Positions 6,909-12,686 of a DNA stretch of 14,709 nt are shown piece by piece. This DNA is from an uncultured Clostridia bacterium (GTDB lineage Bacteria > Bacillota > Clostridia > Christensenellales > Aristaeellaceae), in NCBI GenBank assembly GCA_934631055.1, contig CAKTXP010000043.1:1-14709 (forward strand), read 5' to 3'. The stretch's first letter is position 1. Each line of letters starts with the position of its first letter. Position numbers and translations under genes: made by a program. The notes under the pieces are model-generated. The model did not search any database. It was not told where the DNA came from and worked only from the letters and a program-made list of their open reading frames with translations.

Positions 6909-8154
6909 CGTTGCCGTTATCGGCGGCGGCGCGGCGGGCATGATGGCGGCGCTGCAAGCCGCATGGGCGGGCGCGCGTGTCGCGCTGCTGGAAAAGAACG
7001 AGAAACTGGGCAAGAAGATCTATATTACGGGCAAGGGACGCTGCAACGTGACCAATGTTGCGGATATCGAGGATTTCTTCAAGCAGATTCCGCGCAATCC
7101 GCGCTTTTTGAATGCGGCGGCGCGCCAGTTTACCCACGAGGATGTGACGGGGCTGCTTGAAATGCTCGGCACGCCGACAAAGGTCGAGCGCGGCGGGCGC
7201 GTCTTTCCGGAGAGCGACAAGGCGAGCGACGTGACCCGTGCGCTCGACAGGGGCATGCGCGATGCGGGCGTCGTCATTTCGCTGAATACGGAGGTCGCGC
7301 ACGTTAAACCCGCAGAACGTGGATTTGACGTCGCGCTGGCGCAGGGCGGCGTGCTGCACGCGGGAAGCGTCATCGTCGCGACGGGCGGCTTGAGCTATCC
7401 CTCCACGGGAAGCACGGGCGACGGATACAGATTCGCAAAAGAAAACGGGCTGAACGTGACCAAGCTCGGCGCGTCGCTGGTCGGCATGACGGTGAACGAA
7501 CGATGGTGCATGCTGCTGCAAGGGCTGTCGCTCAAGAATGTCCGCGTGACGGCGAAAGTCGGTAAAAAGACGATTTACAGTGAGCTGGGCGAGATGCTCT
7601 TCACGCATTTCGGCGTGAGCGGTCCGCTCATTATCGAGCTGAGCAGCCATATGCCGGAAGATTATGCGCAGGTCAACGTGACGCTGGATATGAAACCGGC
7701 GCTGACGGACGAGCAGGTCGATCTGCGGCTTCAGCGAGACTTTGCGGAGAACAACAGGAAGCAGCTCTCTTCCGTGCTGACGGGGCTGATGCCTGCGCGC
7801 ATGGCGCCGGTGTTCGCGAACCTCTGCGGCGTGGAAGCGGATACGCCCATCAGCCAGGTGACGCGCGAGCAGAGGATGGCGGTCGGGCATGCGCTCAAGG
7901 CTCTGCCGCTCCATGTTGTCGGAACGCGCCCTATTGAGGAAGCCATCGTCACCCGCGGCGGCGTCGATGTACTGGAAATTACGCCGGGAACGATGATGAG
8001 CAAAAAAGTGCCGGGGCTGTTCTTTGCGGGCGAAGTGCTGGACGTGGACGCGCATACGGGCGGATTTAATTTGCAGATCGCGTTTTCCACGGGCGCGCTG
8101 GCAGGCAAGAGTGCCGCGGCGTGGGCGATGGAAGAGCATGGACTTGATGACTGA
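6871..8154 (+). CDS. HI0933-family FAD-dependent oxidoreductase (YhiN-like)
   Basis: A 427-residue cytoplasmic flavoprotein of the HI0933/YhiN family, often labelled aminoacetone oxidase family or NAD(P)/FAD-dependent oxidoreductase; the true substrate is not known. The Rossmann FAD motif VAVIGGGAAGM sits at about residues 14-24, followed by the family signature TGKGRCNVTN at 53-62, a second ATGGLSYPSTGSTGDGY motif near 168-184, and the C-terminal FAD contact region GLFFAGEVLDVDAHTGGFNLQIAFSTG, quoted here in two parts of one stretch (GLFFAGEVLDVD and AHTGGFNLQ). GGAAGG at 6857-6862 supports ATG 6871, which makes the gene overlap the regulator by 38 bp and implies translational coupling; ATG 6886 is an alternative. 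A strong terminator follows at 8171. Confidence 0.9.
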   Translation: MNTGSMSEKTACDVAVIGGGAAGMMAALQAAWAGARVALLEKNEKLGKKIYITGKGRCNVTNVADIEDFFKQIPRNPRFLNAAARQFTHEDVTGLLEMLGTPTKVERGGRVFPESDKASDVTRALDRGMRDAGVVISLNTEVAHVKPAERGFDVALAQGGVLHAGSVIVATGGLSYPSTGSTGDGYRFAKENGLNVTKLGASLVGMTVNERWCMLLQGLSLKNVRVTAKVGKKTIYSELGEMLFTHFGVSGPLIIELSSHMPEDYAQVNVTLDMKPALTDEQVDLRLQRDFAENNRKQLSSVLTGLMPARMAPVFANLCGVEADTPISQVTREQRMAVGHALKALPLHVVGTRPIEEAIVTRGGVDVLEITPGTMMSKKVPGLFFAGEVLDVDAHTGGFNLQIAFSTGALAGKSAAAWAMEEHGLDD

Positions 8155-8170
8155 TTTAGGAAAATAAAGA

Positions 8171-8215
8171 ACAGACCGGATAAAGCGCTTTGAATCGGCT
8201 TTATCCGGTCTGTTT
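8171..8215. terminator. Bidirectional terminator between convergent genes
   Basis: A perfect 16-bp stem: ACAGACCGGATAAAGC (8171-8186) pairs with 8198-8213, with an 11-nt loop. On the plus strand it runs into TTTT; on the minus strand it is followed by the complement of AAAATAAAGA, also T-rich. It can therefore end both the flavoprotein operon from the left and the ABC transporter operon from the right. Confidence 0.88.
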
Positions 8216-8226
8216 TAAGTATTGGG

Positions 8227-8367
8227 CGCTTTGCTGCGGCTTAAAGAGCTTTTTCGAACGACGCGTATGCGCGTCGTATGTTCAAGCTGATTTAAACCAG
8301 CGCGAAGCGAAGATGGGGTCTGGGGACTGGTTCCCAGACAGGGCTTGGGGCGGTAGCCCCAACGTTT
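8227..8367 (+). repeat. Palindromic repeat element, copy C (left end missing)
   Basis: A shortened copy. It retains a degraded left inverted arm (8227-8245), the central palindrome at 8258-8277 (arms ACGACGCG/CGCGTCGT), the right inverted arm (8289-8311, CAGCGCGAAGCGAAG core), a hairpin at 8318-8339 (GTCTGGGGA/TTCCCAGAC) and the terminal hairpin TTGGGGC/GCCCCAA at 8345-8362, ending in AACGTTT. The left terminal module is absent; the bidirectional terminator occupies that side. Its right end is 4 bp from the stop codon of the minus-strand ATPase gene. The hairpin at 8318-8339 has arms unlike copies A, B and D yet pairs well. Confidence 0.8.
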
Positions 8368-8371
8368 CTCT

Positions 8372-9145
8372 TTAGTTTCCGCACTCAATGCTGATGGCGT
8401 TGAACTTATCGAGCAGATCCTCGACCTTGAGATTTTTGCGCGCTTCGCCGGAAACGTCCAGCTCGGCGTGACCCTGGTGCATCATCAGAAGACGGTCGCC
8501 ATACTCAACGGCATAGCGGAGATTGTGTGTGACCATGATCGTCGTCAGATGCTTTTCGCGGACAATCCTGCCGGTCAGCTGCATGATAATCTCTGCGGTC
8601 TTGGGATCGAGCGCGGCGGTGTGTTCATCGAGGATCAGGAATTCGATAGGCGTCATCGTACTCATCAGAAGCGCCATCGCCTGGCGCTGTCCACCTGAAA
8701 GATTGCCGACGCGAACGCCCATCTTATCCTCAAGCCCTAGACCGAGCTGGGCGAGCATGGCGCGGTATTCATCGGTCTTTTTGCGGTTGACGCAGGGAAG
8801 GAGGTTAAACGGCTTCCCCTTATTATCCGCCATGGACATGTTTTCAAGGATGGTCATCGACGGGCAGGTGCCGCGCGACGGATCCTGATAGACGCGTCCG
8901 ATGCGGCGGTGGCGCTTATGCTCGGGCATATGCGTGATATCCTCATTGCCGATAAGGATGCGCCCTTCGTCGATGGGAATCGAGCCGCAGATGATGTTAA
9001 GCAGGGAGGTTTTGCCCGAACCGTTGGAGCCAACGACGCAGACGAACTGCTTATCCGGAATGGAAAGCGAGAAATCGTTGAACAGGCAGGTTTCGTTGAC
9101 TGTTCCGCTCTGATAGAATTTAACGATATTGCGAAGCTCAAGCAT
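8372..9145 (-). CDS. ABC transporter ATP-binding protein (TrpZ-like)
   Basis: A 257-residue cytoplasmic ATPase that powers the adjacent importer. Walker A is VGSNGSGKTS (near residue 39), the Q-loop is in VYQDPSRG, the signature is NLSGGQRQAMALL, Walker B is FLILDEHTAALD, and the switch His lies in MVTHNLRYA. The start ATG lies inside the permease stop region, giving an 8-base overlap (9138-9145) and translational coupling. The family (partner of PF04392-type binding proteins and of permeases with this organisation) includes the TrpXYZ systems of Gram-positive bacteria, and the T-box leader upstream supports tryptophan as the substrate. The gene symbol is left blank because the substrate is inferred. 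Repeat copy C lies directly after its stop. Confidence 0.92.
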   Translation of the reverse strand: MLELRNIVKFYQSGTVNETCLFNDFSLSIPDKQFVCVVGSNGSGKTSLLNIICGSIPIDEGRILIGNEDITHMPEHKRHRRIGRVYQDPSRGTCPSMTILENMSMADNKGKPFNLLPCVNRKKTDEYRAMLAQLGLGLEDKMGVRVGNLSGGQRQAMALLMSTMTPIEFLILDEHTAALDPKTAEIIMQLTGRIVREKHLTTIMVTHNLRYAVEYGDRLLMMHQGHAELDVSGEARKNLKVEDLLDKFNAISIECGN

Positions 9146-10016
9146 GATGCTTCACCTTCTTTCGATGACCGCCGGCGACGATGATGACGAACAGCAGCGC
9201 CGCGGTGACGAGTTTCAGATCGAACGGGGACAGACCGAAGCTCAGCGCAAGAGCGACGCACCCCTTATAGAGGATGGAGCCGAGGACGACCGCTGTCGTC
9301 GCGCGCAGGAAGCGCAGACCACGCAGGAGCTGCGTGCCGACGATGACGGAAGCGACGGCGAGAACGAGCGTGCCTGTACCCATAGAGATATCGAAATAGC
9401 GCTGATACTGACACATGATACAGCCGGAGAGCGCGACAAGCGCGTTGGCAATCGACAGACCGAGAATTTTGACCTTGCCGCTGTCCTTGGCGAGGCTGGC
9501 AACGAGCGTCGGATTATCGCCGGTCGCGCGAAGGAGGAATCCGGAACGCGTGGAGAGGTAAGCGTCCATCAGGAGCTTGACGAGGATCGTCAGCAGCGCC
9601 ATCAGGATGACTGGCGCGTAAGGCTGAACGCCTGCGGGCAGACCGGAAATAAACGCGTTTTTGAAGAGTGTATTAAAGGAAAAGAGCTGCACGTTGGCGC
9701 GTCCGGCGATATGCAGGTTGACCGAGTAGAGGCCGGTCATGACGATGATACCGGAAAGCAGGTCGCGCACATGAAAGCGGACGTGGATGATACCGGTGAT
9801 CGCGCCCGCCGCCGCGCCGGCAAGGAGGGAAGCCGGAAGCGTCCAGAGCGGGTCAATGCCGTTTGATATCATCAGCGCCGTGACCGCCGCGCCGAGGGGA
9901 AACGTCGAATCGACCGTCATATCCGGAAAATCGAGGATCTTAAACGTGATATACACGCCTAGAGCGAGGACTGCGTAAATCAAGCCCTGTTCAAGCACGC
10001 CAAGCAACTGCGCCAT
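9138..10016 (-). CDS. ABC transporter permease (TrpY-like)
   Basis: A 292-residue integral membrane protein with roughly eight hydrophobic segments, beginning LLGVLEQGLIYAVLALGVYI and including the motif ILDFPDMTVDSTFPLGAA near residues 27-44. This is typical of the branched-chain-like permeases paired with ABC_sub_bind binding proteins. GGAGG at 10023-10027 (minus strand) sits six bases before ATG 10016. The C-terminal residues overlap the ATPase start. It lies 273 bp downstream of the binding-protein gene, with repeat copy D filling most of that gap; I see no separate promoter for it, so it probably depends on read-through from the T-box-controlled promoter. Substrate assignment (tryptophan) comes from the leader and the family, not from the protein. 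Confidence 0.9.
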   Translation of the reverse strand: MAQLLGVLEQGLIYAVLALGVYITFKILDFPDMTVDSTFPLGAAVTALMISNGIDPLWTLPASLLAGAAAGAITGIIHVRFHVRDLLSGIIVMTGLYSVNLHIAGRANVQLFSFNTLFKNAFISGLPAGVQPYAPVILMALLTILVKLLMDAYLSTRSGFLLRATGDNPTLVASLAKDSGKVKILGLSIANALVALSGCIMCQYQRYFDISMGTGTLVLAVASVIVGTQLLRGLRFLRATTAVVLGSILYKGCVALALSFGLSPFDLKLVTAALLFVIIVAGGHRKKVKHHA

Positions 10017-10101
10017 GGTGAACCTCCGTCAGACGCAAGCGCACGCACAAGGCTGACCTTGTGCGCTGCGCTGCGTAGTATTGTGGTATTAGGGGAAGAG
10101 A

Positions 10102-10287
10102 GGGGGACGTTTGGGGCGTTGCCCCAAGTCCCACCAGAAAACTGAGTTTTCTGGACTTTCCTCTTCGCTTCGCGCCTGTTAGAAAAATTGTGAGCGTCCA
10201 TTTATCGCAAAGCGATAAATGAAGGGGGAAGTGCAGGAACCTCAGGTTCCTGCCGAGGGTTTGGGGCGAGCAGCCCCATCGTCCTTC
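10102..10287 (+). repeat. Palindromic repeat element, copy D (shortened, both ends present)
   Basis: About 186 bp with both terminal modules: left hairpin TTGGGGC/GCCCCAA at 10111-10127 and right at 10261-10278. Internal parts: hairpin 10134-10154 (arm CCAGAAAAC, loop TGA), left inverted arm 10164-10176 (TTCGCTTCGCGCC), hairpin 10199-10221 (arm CATTTATCGC, loop AAA) and hairpin 10232-10252 (arm GCAGGAACC, loop TCA, identical to copy A). The hairpins equivalent to 5671-5737 of copy B and most of the right inverted arm are missing. It lies inside the transporter operon, between binding protein and permease, and its right end is 2 bp from the binding-protein stop codon. All four copies share the same orientation on the plus strand, so this one is antisense to the operon. 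Confidence 0.85.
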
Positions 10288-10289
10288 CC

Positions 10290-11252
10290 TTACTCCGCTT
10301 CAATCGCGCGGGCGGCGAGATCGTCGGAGAGGACGATGCCGAAACGGGCAAGCGCTTCAGAATTGATGTACAGGCTCGGATCGGAGATGACTTCGTAGGC
10401 CATGTCGCTCGCCTTCGCTTCGCCGGTCAGAACCTTTGCAGCCATCAGACCCGTCTGGCGTCCAAGCGCAATGTAATCAAGACCTTCCGCCGCGACACAG
10501 CCCAGCTTGACCTGCTCGATCTCGGAACCAAAGACCGGCTTGCCCGCCGCGTTCGCCTTGTCCAGAACGAGCGCCAGAGCGGAAACGACCGTGTTGTCAG
10601 TGAGGTTGGTCAGGCAGTCAACCTTCGGAAGCAGCGCGTCGAGCGCAAGCGGAATATCGGAAGAGGTGCTGATGCCGGATTCGATGATCTCAAAGCCGTA
10701 ATCCGGAGCCAGGGACTTATAGGTCTCGATGGTGGAAAGGGAGTTGACTTCGCTGGTCGTGTAGAGGATGCCAATCGCCTTTGCATCGGGGAGCATCGCG
10801 CGGATCATGGCAAGCTGAGCGGCAACGGGCAGCGCGTCGGAGGTACCGGTGACTTCACCGGCGGCTTTGCCGTCCGCATCGGCGAAACCGGCGGAAACCG
10901 GATCGGAAACGGCGGTGTAGATCGTCGGAATCTCGCCTGCGGCGTTGTAGCACGCCTGCGCCATCGGCGTCGCGATGCCGACCATCAGATCGACCGGCTT
11001 GGCGGCGAACTGCGCCGCGATCTGCTGAGCGATGCCCATATCCGCCTGCGCGTTCTGGTAAATAATGGTCAGATTGTCACCCTCGACCAGTCCGGCTTCC
11101 GCCAGACCTTCGATGAAACCGGTGCGGCAGTTATCCAGAGAACCATGCTCGGCGAACTGACCGATACCGACGGTATAGCTTTCCGCGGCGGCAAAGGCGG
11201 CGGACACGGTAAGGGCGAGAGTAGCGGCGACAGCGATCATGCGCTTCATCAT
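10290..11252 (-). CDS. ABC transporter substrate-binding protein (TrpX-like, ABC_sub_bind family)
   Basis: A 320-residue exported solute-binding protein. Residues 1-22 are a signal peptide (MMKRMIAVAATLALTVSAAF, then AA); the mature part starts AESYTVGIGQFAEHGSLDNC and shows the two-lobed PF04392 pattern (GFIEGLAEAG, DLMVGIATPMAQ, IPTIYTAVSDPVSAG, AIGILYTTSEVNS, ALGRQTGLMAAKVL). This family includes TrpX and other importer binding proteins. The signal peptide has no Cys, so no lipobox: unusual for a Gram-positive binding protein, which is normally a lipoprotein. ATG 11252 has AGGAGG at 11260-11265 seven bases upstream; ATG 11249 is an alternative. The gene is first in the operon and follows a T-box leader, so expression should rise when charged tRNA (probably tRNA-Trp) falls. 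Confidence 0.9.
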   Translation of the reverse strand: MMKRMIAVAATLALTVSAAFAAAESYTVGIGQFAEHGSLDNCRTGFIEGLAEAGLVEGDNLTIIYQNAQADMGIAQQIAAQFAAKPVDLMVGIATPMAQACYNAAGEIPTIYTAVSDPVSAGFADADGKAAGEVTGTSDALPVAAQLAMIRAMLPDAKAIGILYTTSEVNSLSTIETYKSLAPDYGFEIIESGISTSSDIPLALDALLPKVDCLTNLTDNTVVSALALVLDKANAAGKPVFGSEIEQVKLGCVAAEGLDYIALGRQTGLMAAKVLTGEAKASDMAYEVISDPSLYINSEALARFGIVLSDDLAARAIEAE

Positions 11253-11325
11253 AGGAATACCTCCTGCTTTCTGGGCGTTCAGCCCTGTCGATTGGTTAGT
11301 AGCGGGAAAGCGGGGGAATATGGGG

Positions 11326-11365
11326 AAAAACAAAACGCCCCATGTTCCCGAAAGAACATGAGGCG
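11326..11365 (-). terminator. T-box leader terminator
   Basis: On the minus strand CGCCTCATGTTC (11365-11354) pairs with GAACATGGGGCG (11347-11336), a 12-bp stem with one G-T pair and a short loop, followed by TTTTGTTTTT. It competes with the antiterminator because 11365-11358 is shared by both. Confidence 0.9.
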
Positions 11366-11611
11366 GAAAACTTATTTCCGTGGTGCCACTCATTTTGGTC
11401 GAATCGACCCGCTCACCCCGTACCATCATACGGTGCAGCTTGATAACGGATCTGCGTCCCGTTCCTGTCTAATAAGGCGGATGCCCGTTGACAGAACCCT
11501 CGGAAAGCCCATTTCAAAAGCTCCACTATACCGCACTCCCAGCAACGGCGGCTCTCTGTGATAGGATAGCGCTCTTTACTTCTCTTTCCTCAAGCGGTTT
11601 GTGTTTTGTTT
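11326..11611 (-). promoter_or_regulatory. T-box leader, likely tryptophan-responsive
   Basis: A tRNA-sensing leader read on the minus strand. The base of stem I is GGAAAG (11589-11584) with CTTTCC (11507-11502). The distal part carries the conserved AGAGAG (11557-11552) followed by a GCTGGGAGTGCGG segment. The specifier position directly before CTTTCC reads GAAATGGG, so UGG at 11511-11509 (Trp) is the best reading. The T-box core is GAGTGGCACCACGG (11391-11378). The antiterminator pairs ATGAG (11393-11389) with CTCAT (11362-11358) and CGGAAA with TTTCCG, leaving the TGGCACC bulge for the tRNA acceptor end. Its 3' half overlaps the terminator stem, giving a clear switch. Confidence 0.88.
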
Positions 11612-11617
11612 GATTGC

Positions 11618-11646
11618 ATTATAGGGGGACGCAACAGATTTGTCAA
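11618..11646 (-). promoter_or_regulatory. Consensus sigma-A promoter of the transporter operon
   Basis: On the minus strand TTGACA (11646-11641) and TATAAT (11623-11618) are both perfect, with a 17-bp spacer. The upstream 11648-11676 is very A/T-rich with T and A runs, suitable as an UP element. A strong core promoter followed by a T-box attenuator is the usual arrangement, with control at termination rather than initiation. Confidence 0.92.
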
Positions 11647-11689
11647 CCCCCTAATTTCAAAAAATTGAAAAAATTTGGAAACGCGGGGC

Positions 11690-11721
11690 AAGAAGGCGGA
11701 TGAAAGCGGATGCGCCTTCTT
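11690..11721 (-). terminator. Possible weak terminator after the merR-type gene
   Basis: AAGAAGGCG and CGCCTTCTT form a perfect 9-bp stem with a 14-nt loop, overlapping the regulator stop codon. On the minus strand the following bases are GCCCCGCGTTT, not a direct T-run; T-runs come about 15 bases later and coincide with the next promoter's upstream region. It may reduce read-through into the transporter operon. Confidence 0.4.
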
Positions 11722-12547
11722 ATGAATCCGCGACGGGCATGGTGATTTCAACGTAGCGGACGTGGCTTTTGTTTTCGGAGGAACAGACGAAGATGACCGC
11801 GATGTAAAAGCCGTCGACAGGGGAAAGGTTTTTCGCGCGGGCGTATTCAAGCAGACGCATGCAGGGCGCTCTGAAGCGGGAGACCTCGGTCTTTCCTGGC
11901 TCAAAGGAGATGGGAGAGAAGAGACACAGCGCGTCCTGAGCGGGAACAAAGCGTACAAAATCGCTTTCACAGGGGAGAGACAGCAGCTTTGCGCCGGTCT
12001 CATCGACGCTCAGCAGATTGCGAGGCTGGATATCCGCGCGGGAAAAGGCGTCGGCAGGCAGATATTGGACGTTGGACACGGGAAAAACGTTGTCGAACCA
12101 TTCCGGCGCGATCTTTTGAAGCGGGCGGCTCTGCACCAGGTTTTGAATGCTGGATAAGTTCAATTCATAATGTGCGGGCGAGAGACGCCTGTGAACGACG
12201 CCGTAGGATTCCGAATGCTCGATGAGCGATTGGAGCCGCCGCAGTTCCTCTATTCGATATTCGTGAAGGCAGATCTCGCGTTCTTCACGCGCGATGCAAT
12301 TCGTCAGGGTTTGAACGATCCGATGACTGGACGCGTCCTCGAAGAAATCCTGTATCTCTTCAATGGAAAAGCCGAGATTGCGCAATTTCTTGATAGAACC
12401 CATACGGTGCATGCTGGCGTCGTCGTAGTAGCGATAGCCGCTTTCCGGATCTACTGCAGGGGAGAGGATCCCTTTTTCTTCGTAGTAACGCAAGGCATTC
12501 TTGCTCATGCCGAAAGCGCGGGCAACTTCTCCGATGGTATAGGACAT
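11720..12547 (-). CDS. MerR family transcriptional regulator
   Basis: A 275-residue regulator. Residues 1-70 are the MerR winged helix-turn-helix: YTIGEVARAFGMSKNALRYY, EEKGILSP, SGYRYYDDAS, LRNLGFSIEEIQDFF. A coiled-coil dimerisation helix follows (about 80-112, IAREEREICLHEYRIEELRR). The C-terminal half (about 115-275) is a large effector-type domain that I cannot assign; its length is like that of BltR/BmrR-type regulators that bind small organic ligands. GGGAGG upstream supports ATG 12547; the frame remains open nine codons further. It is divergent from the secreted flavoprotein gene and a MerR-type operator lies between them, so it probably activates that gene and represses itself. Confidence 0.92.
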   Translation of the reverse strand: MSYTIGEVARAFGMSKNALRYYEEKGILSPAVDPESGYRYYDDASMHRMGSIKKLRNLGFSIEEIQDFFEDASSHRIVQTLTNCIAREEREICLHEYRIEELRRLQSLIEHSESYGVVHRRLSPAHYELNLSSIQNLVQSRPLQKIAPEWFDNVFPVSNVQYLPADAFSRADIQPRNLLSVDETGAKLLSLPCESDFVRFVPAQDALCLFSPISFEPGKTEVSRFRAPCMRLLEYARAKNLSPVDGFYIAVIFVCSSENKSHVRYVEITMPVADS

Positions 12548-12592
12548 GAAACCCCTCCCGAAAAGAAATTTCACATTTTCTTCACAATTCGC

Positions 12593-12623
12593 TTGACAGT
12601 ACCATCATGGTACACCTTAAACT
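12593..12623 (+). promoter_or_regulatory. MerR-type promoter/operator of the flavoprotein gene
   Basis: A -35 box TTGACA (12593-12598) and a -10 box TAAACT (12618-12623) are separated by 19 bases, longer than the 17 optimal for sigma-A. The spacer contains the perfect 15-nt palindrome with arms GTACCAT and ATGGTAC around a central C (12599-12613). Overlong spacer plus central dyad is the hallmark of promoters that MerR proteins activate by untwisting the DNA. Confidence 0.88.
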
Positions 12624-12624
12624 G

Positions 12625-12653
12625 ATTATAGATGTCTGAGATGAAAATGTCAA
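12625..12653 (-). promoter_or_regulatory. Consensus sigma-A promoter of the merR-type gene
   Basis: On the minus strand TTGACA (12653-12648) and TATAAT (12630-12625) are perfect, spaced 17 bp. Transcription would begin near 12618, so the MerR operator (12599-12613) lies just inside the transcript, and the -10 boxes of the two opposing promoters are 1 bp apart. Binding of the regulator, or polymerase at one promoter, should hinder the other. Confidence 0.9.
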
Positions 12654-12686
12654 TCGAAGGACGAAAGACCTGAAGGAGGAAACGAA

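Noticed and set aside
9129..9866. Plus-strand open frame antisense to the permease
   Set aside because: The translation is charged and repetitive with no motif, while the minus strand encodes a convincing membrane permease.
1..10287. The repeats as a CRISPR array
   Set aside because: Copies are thousands of bases apart, differ in length and consist of nested palindromes without regular spacers.
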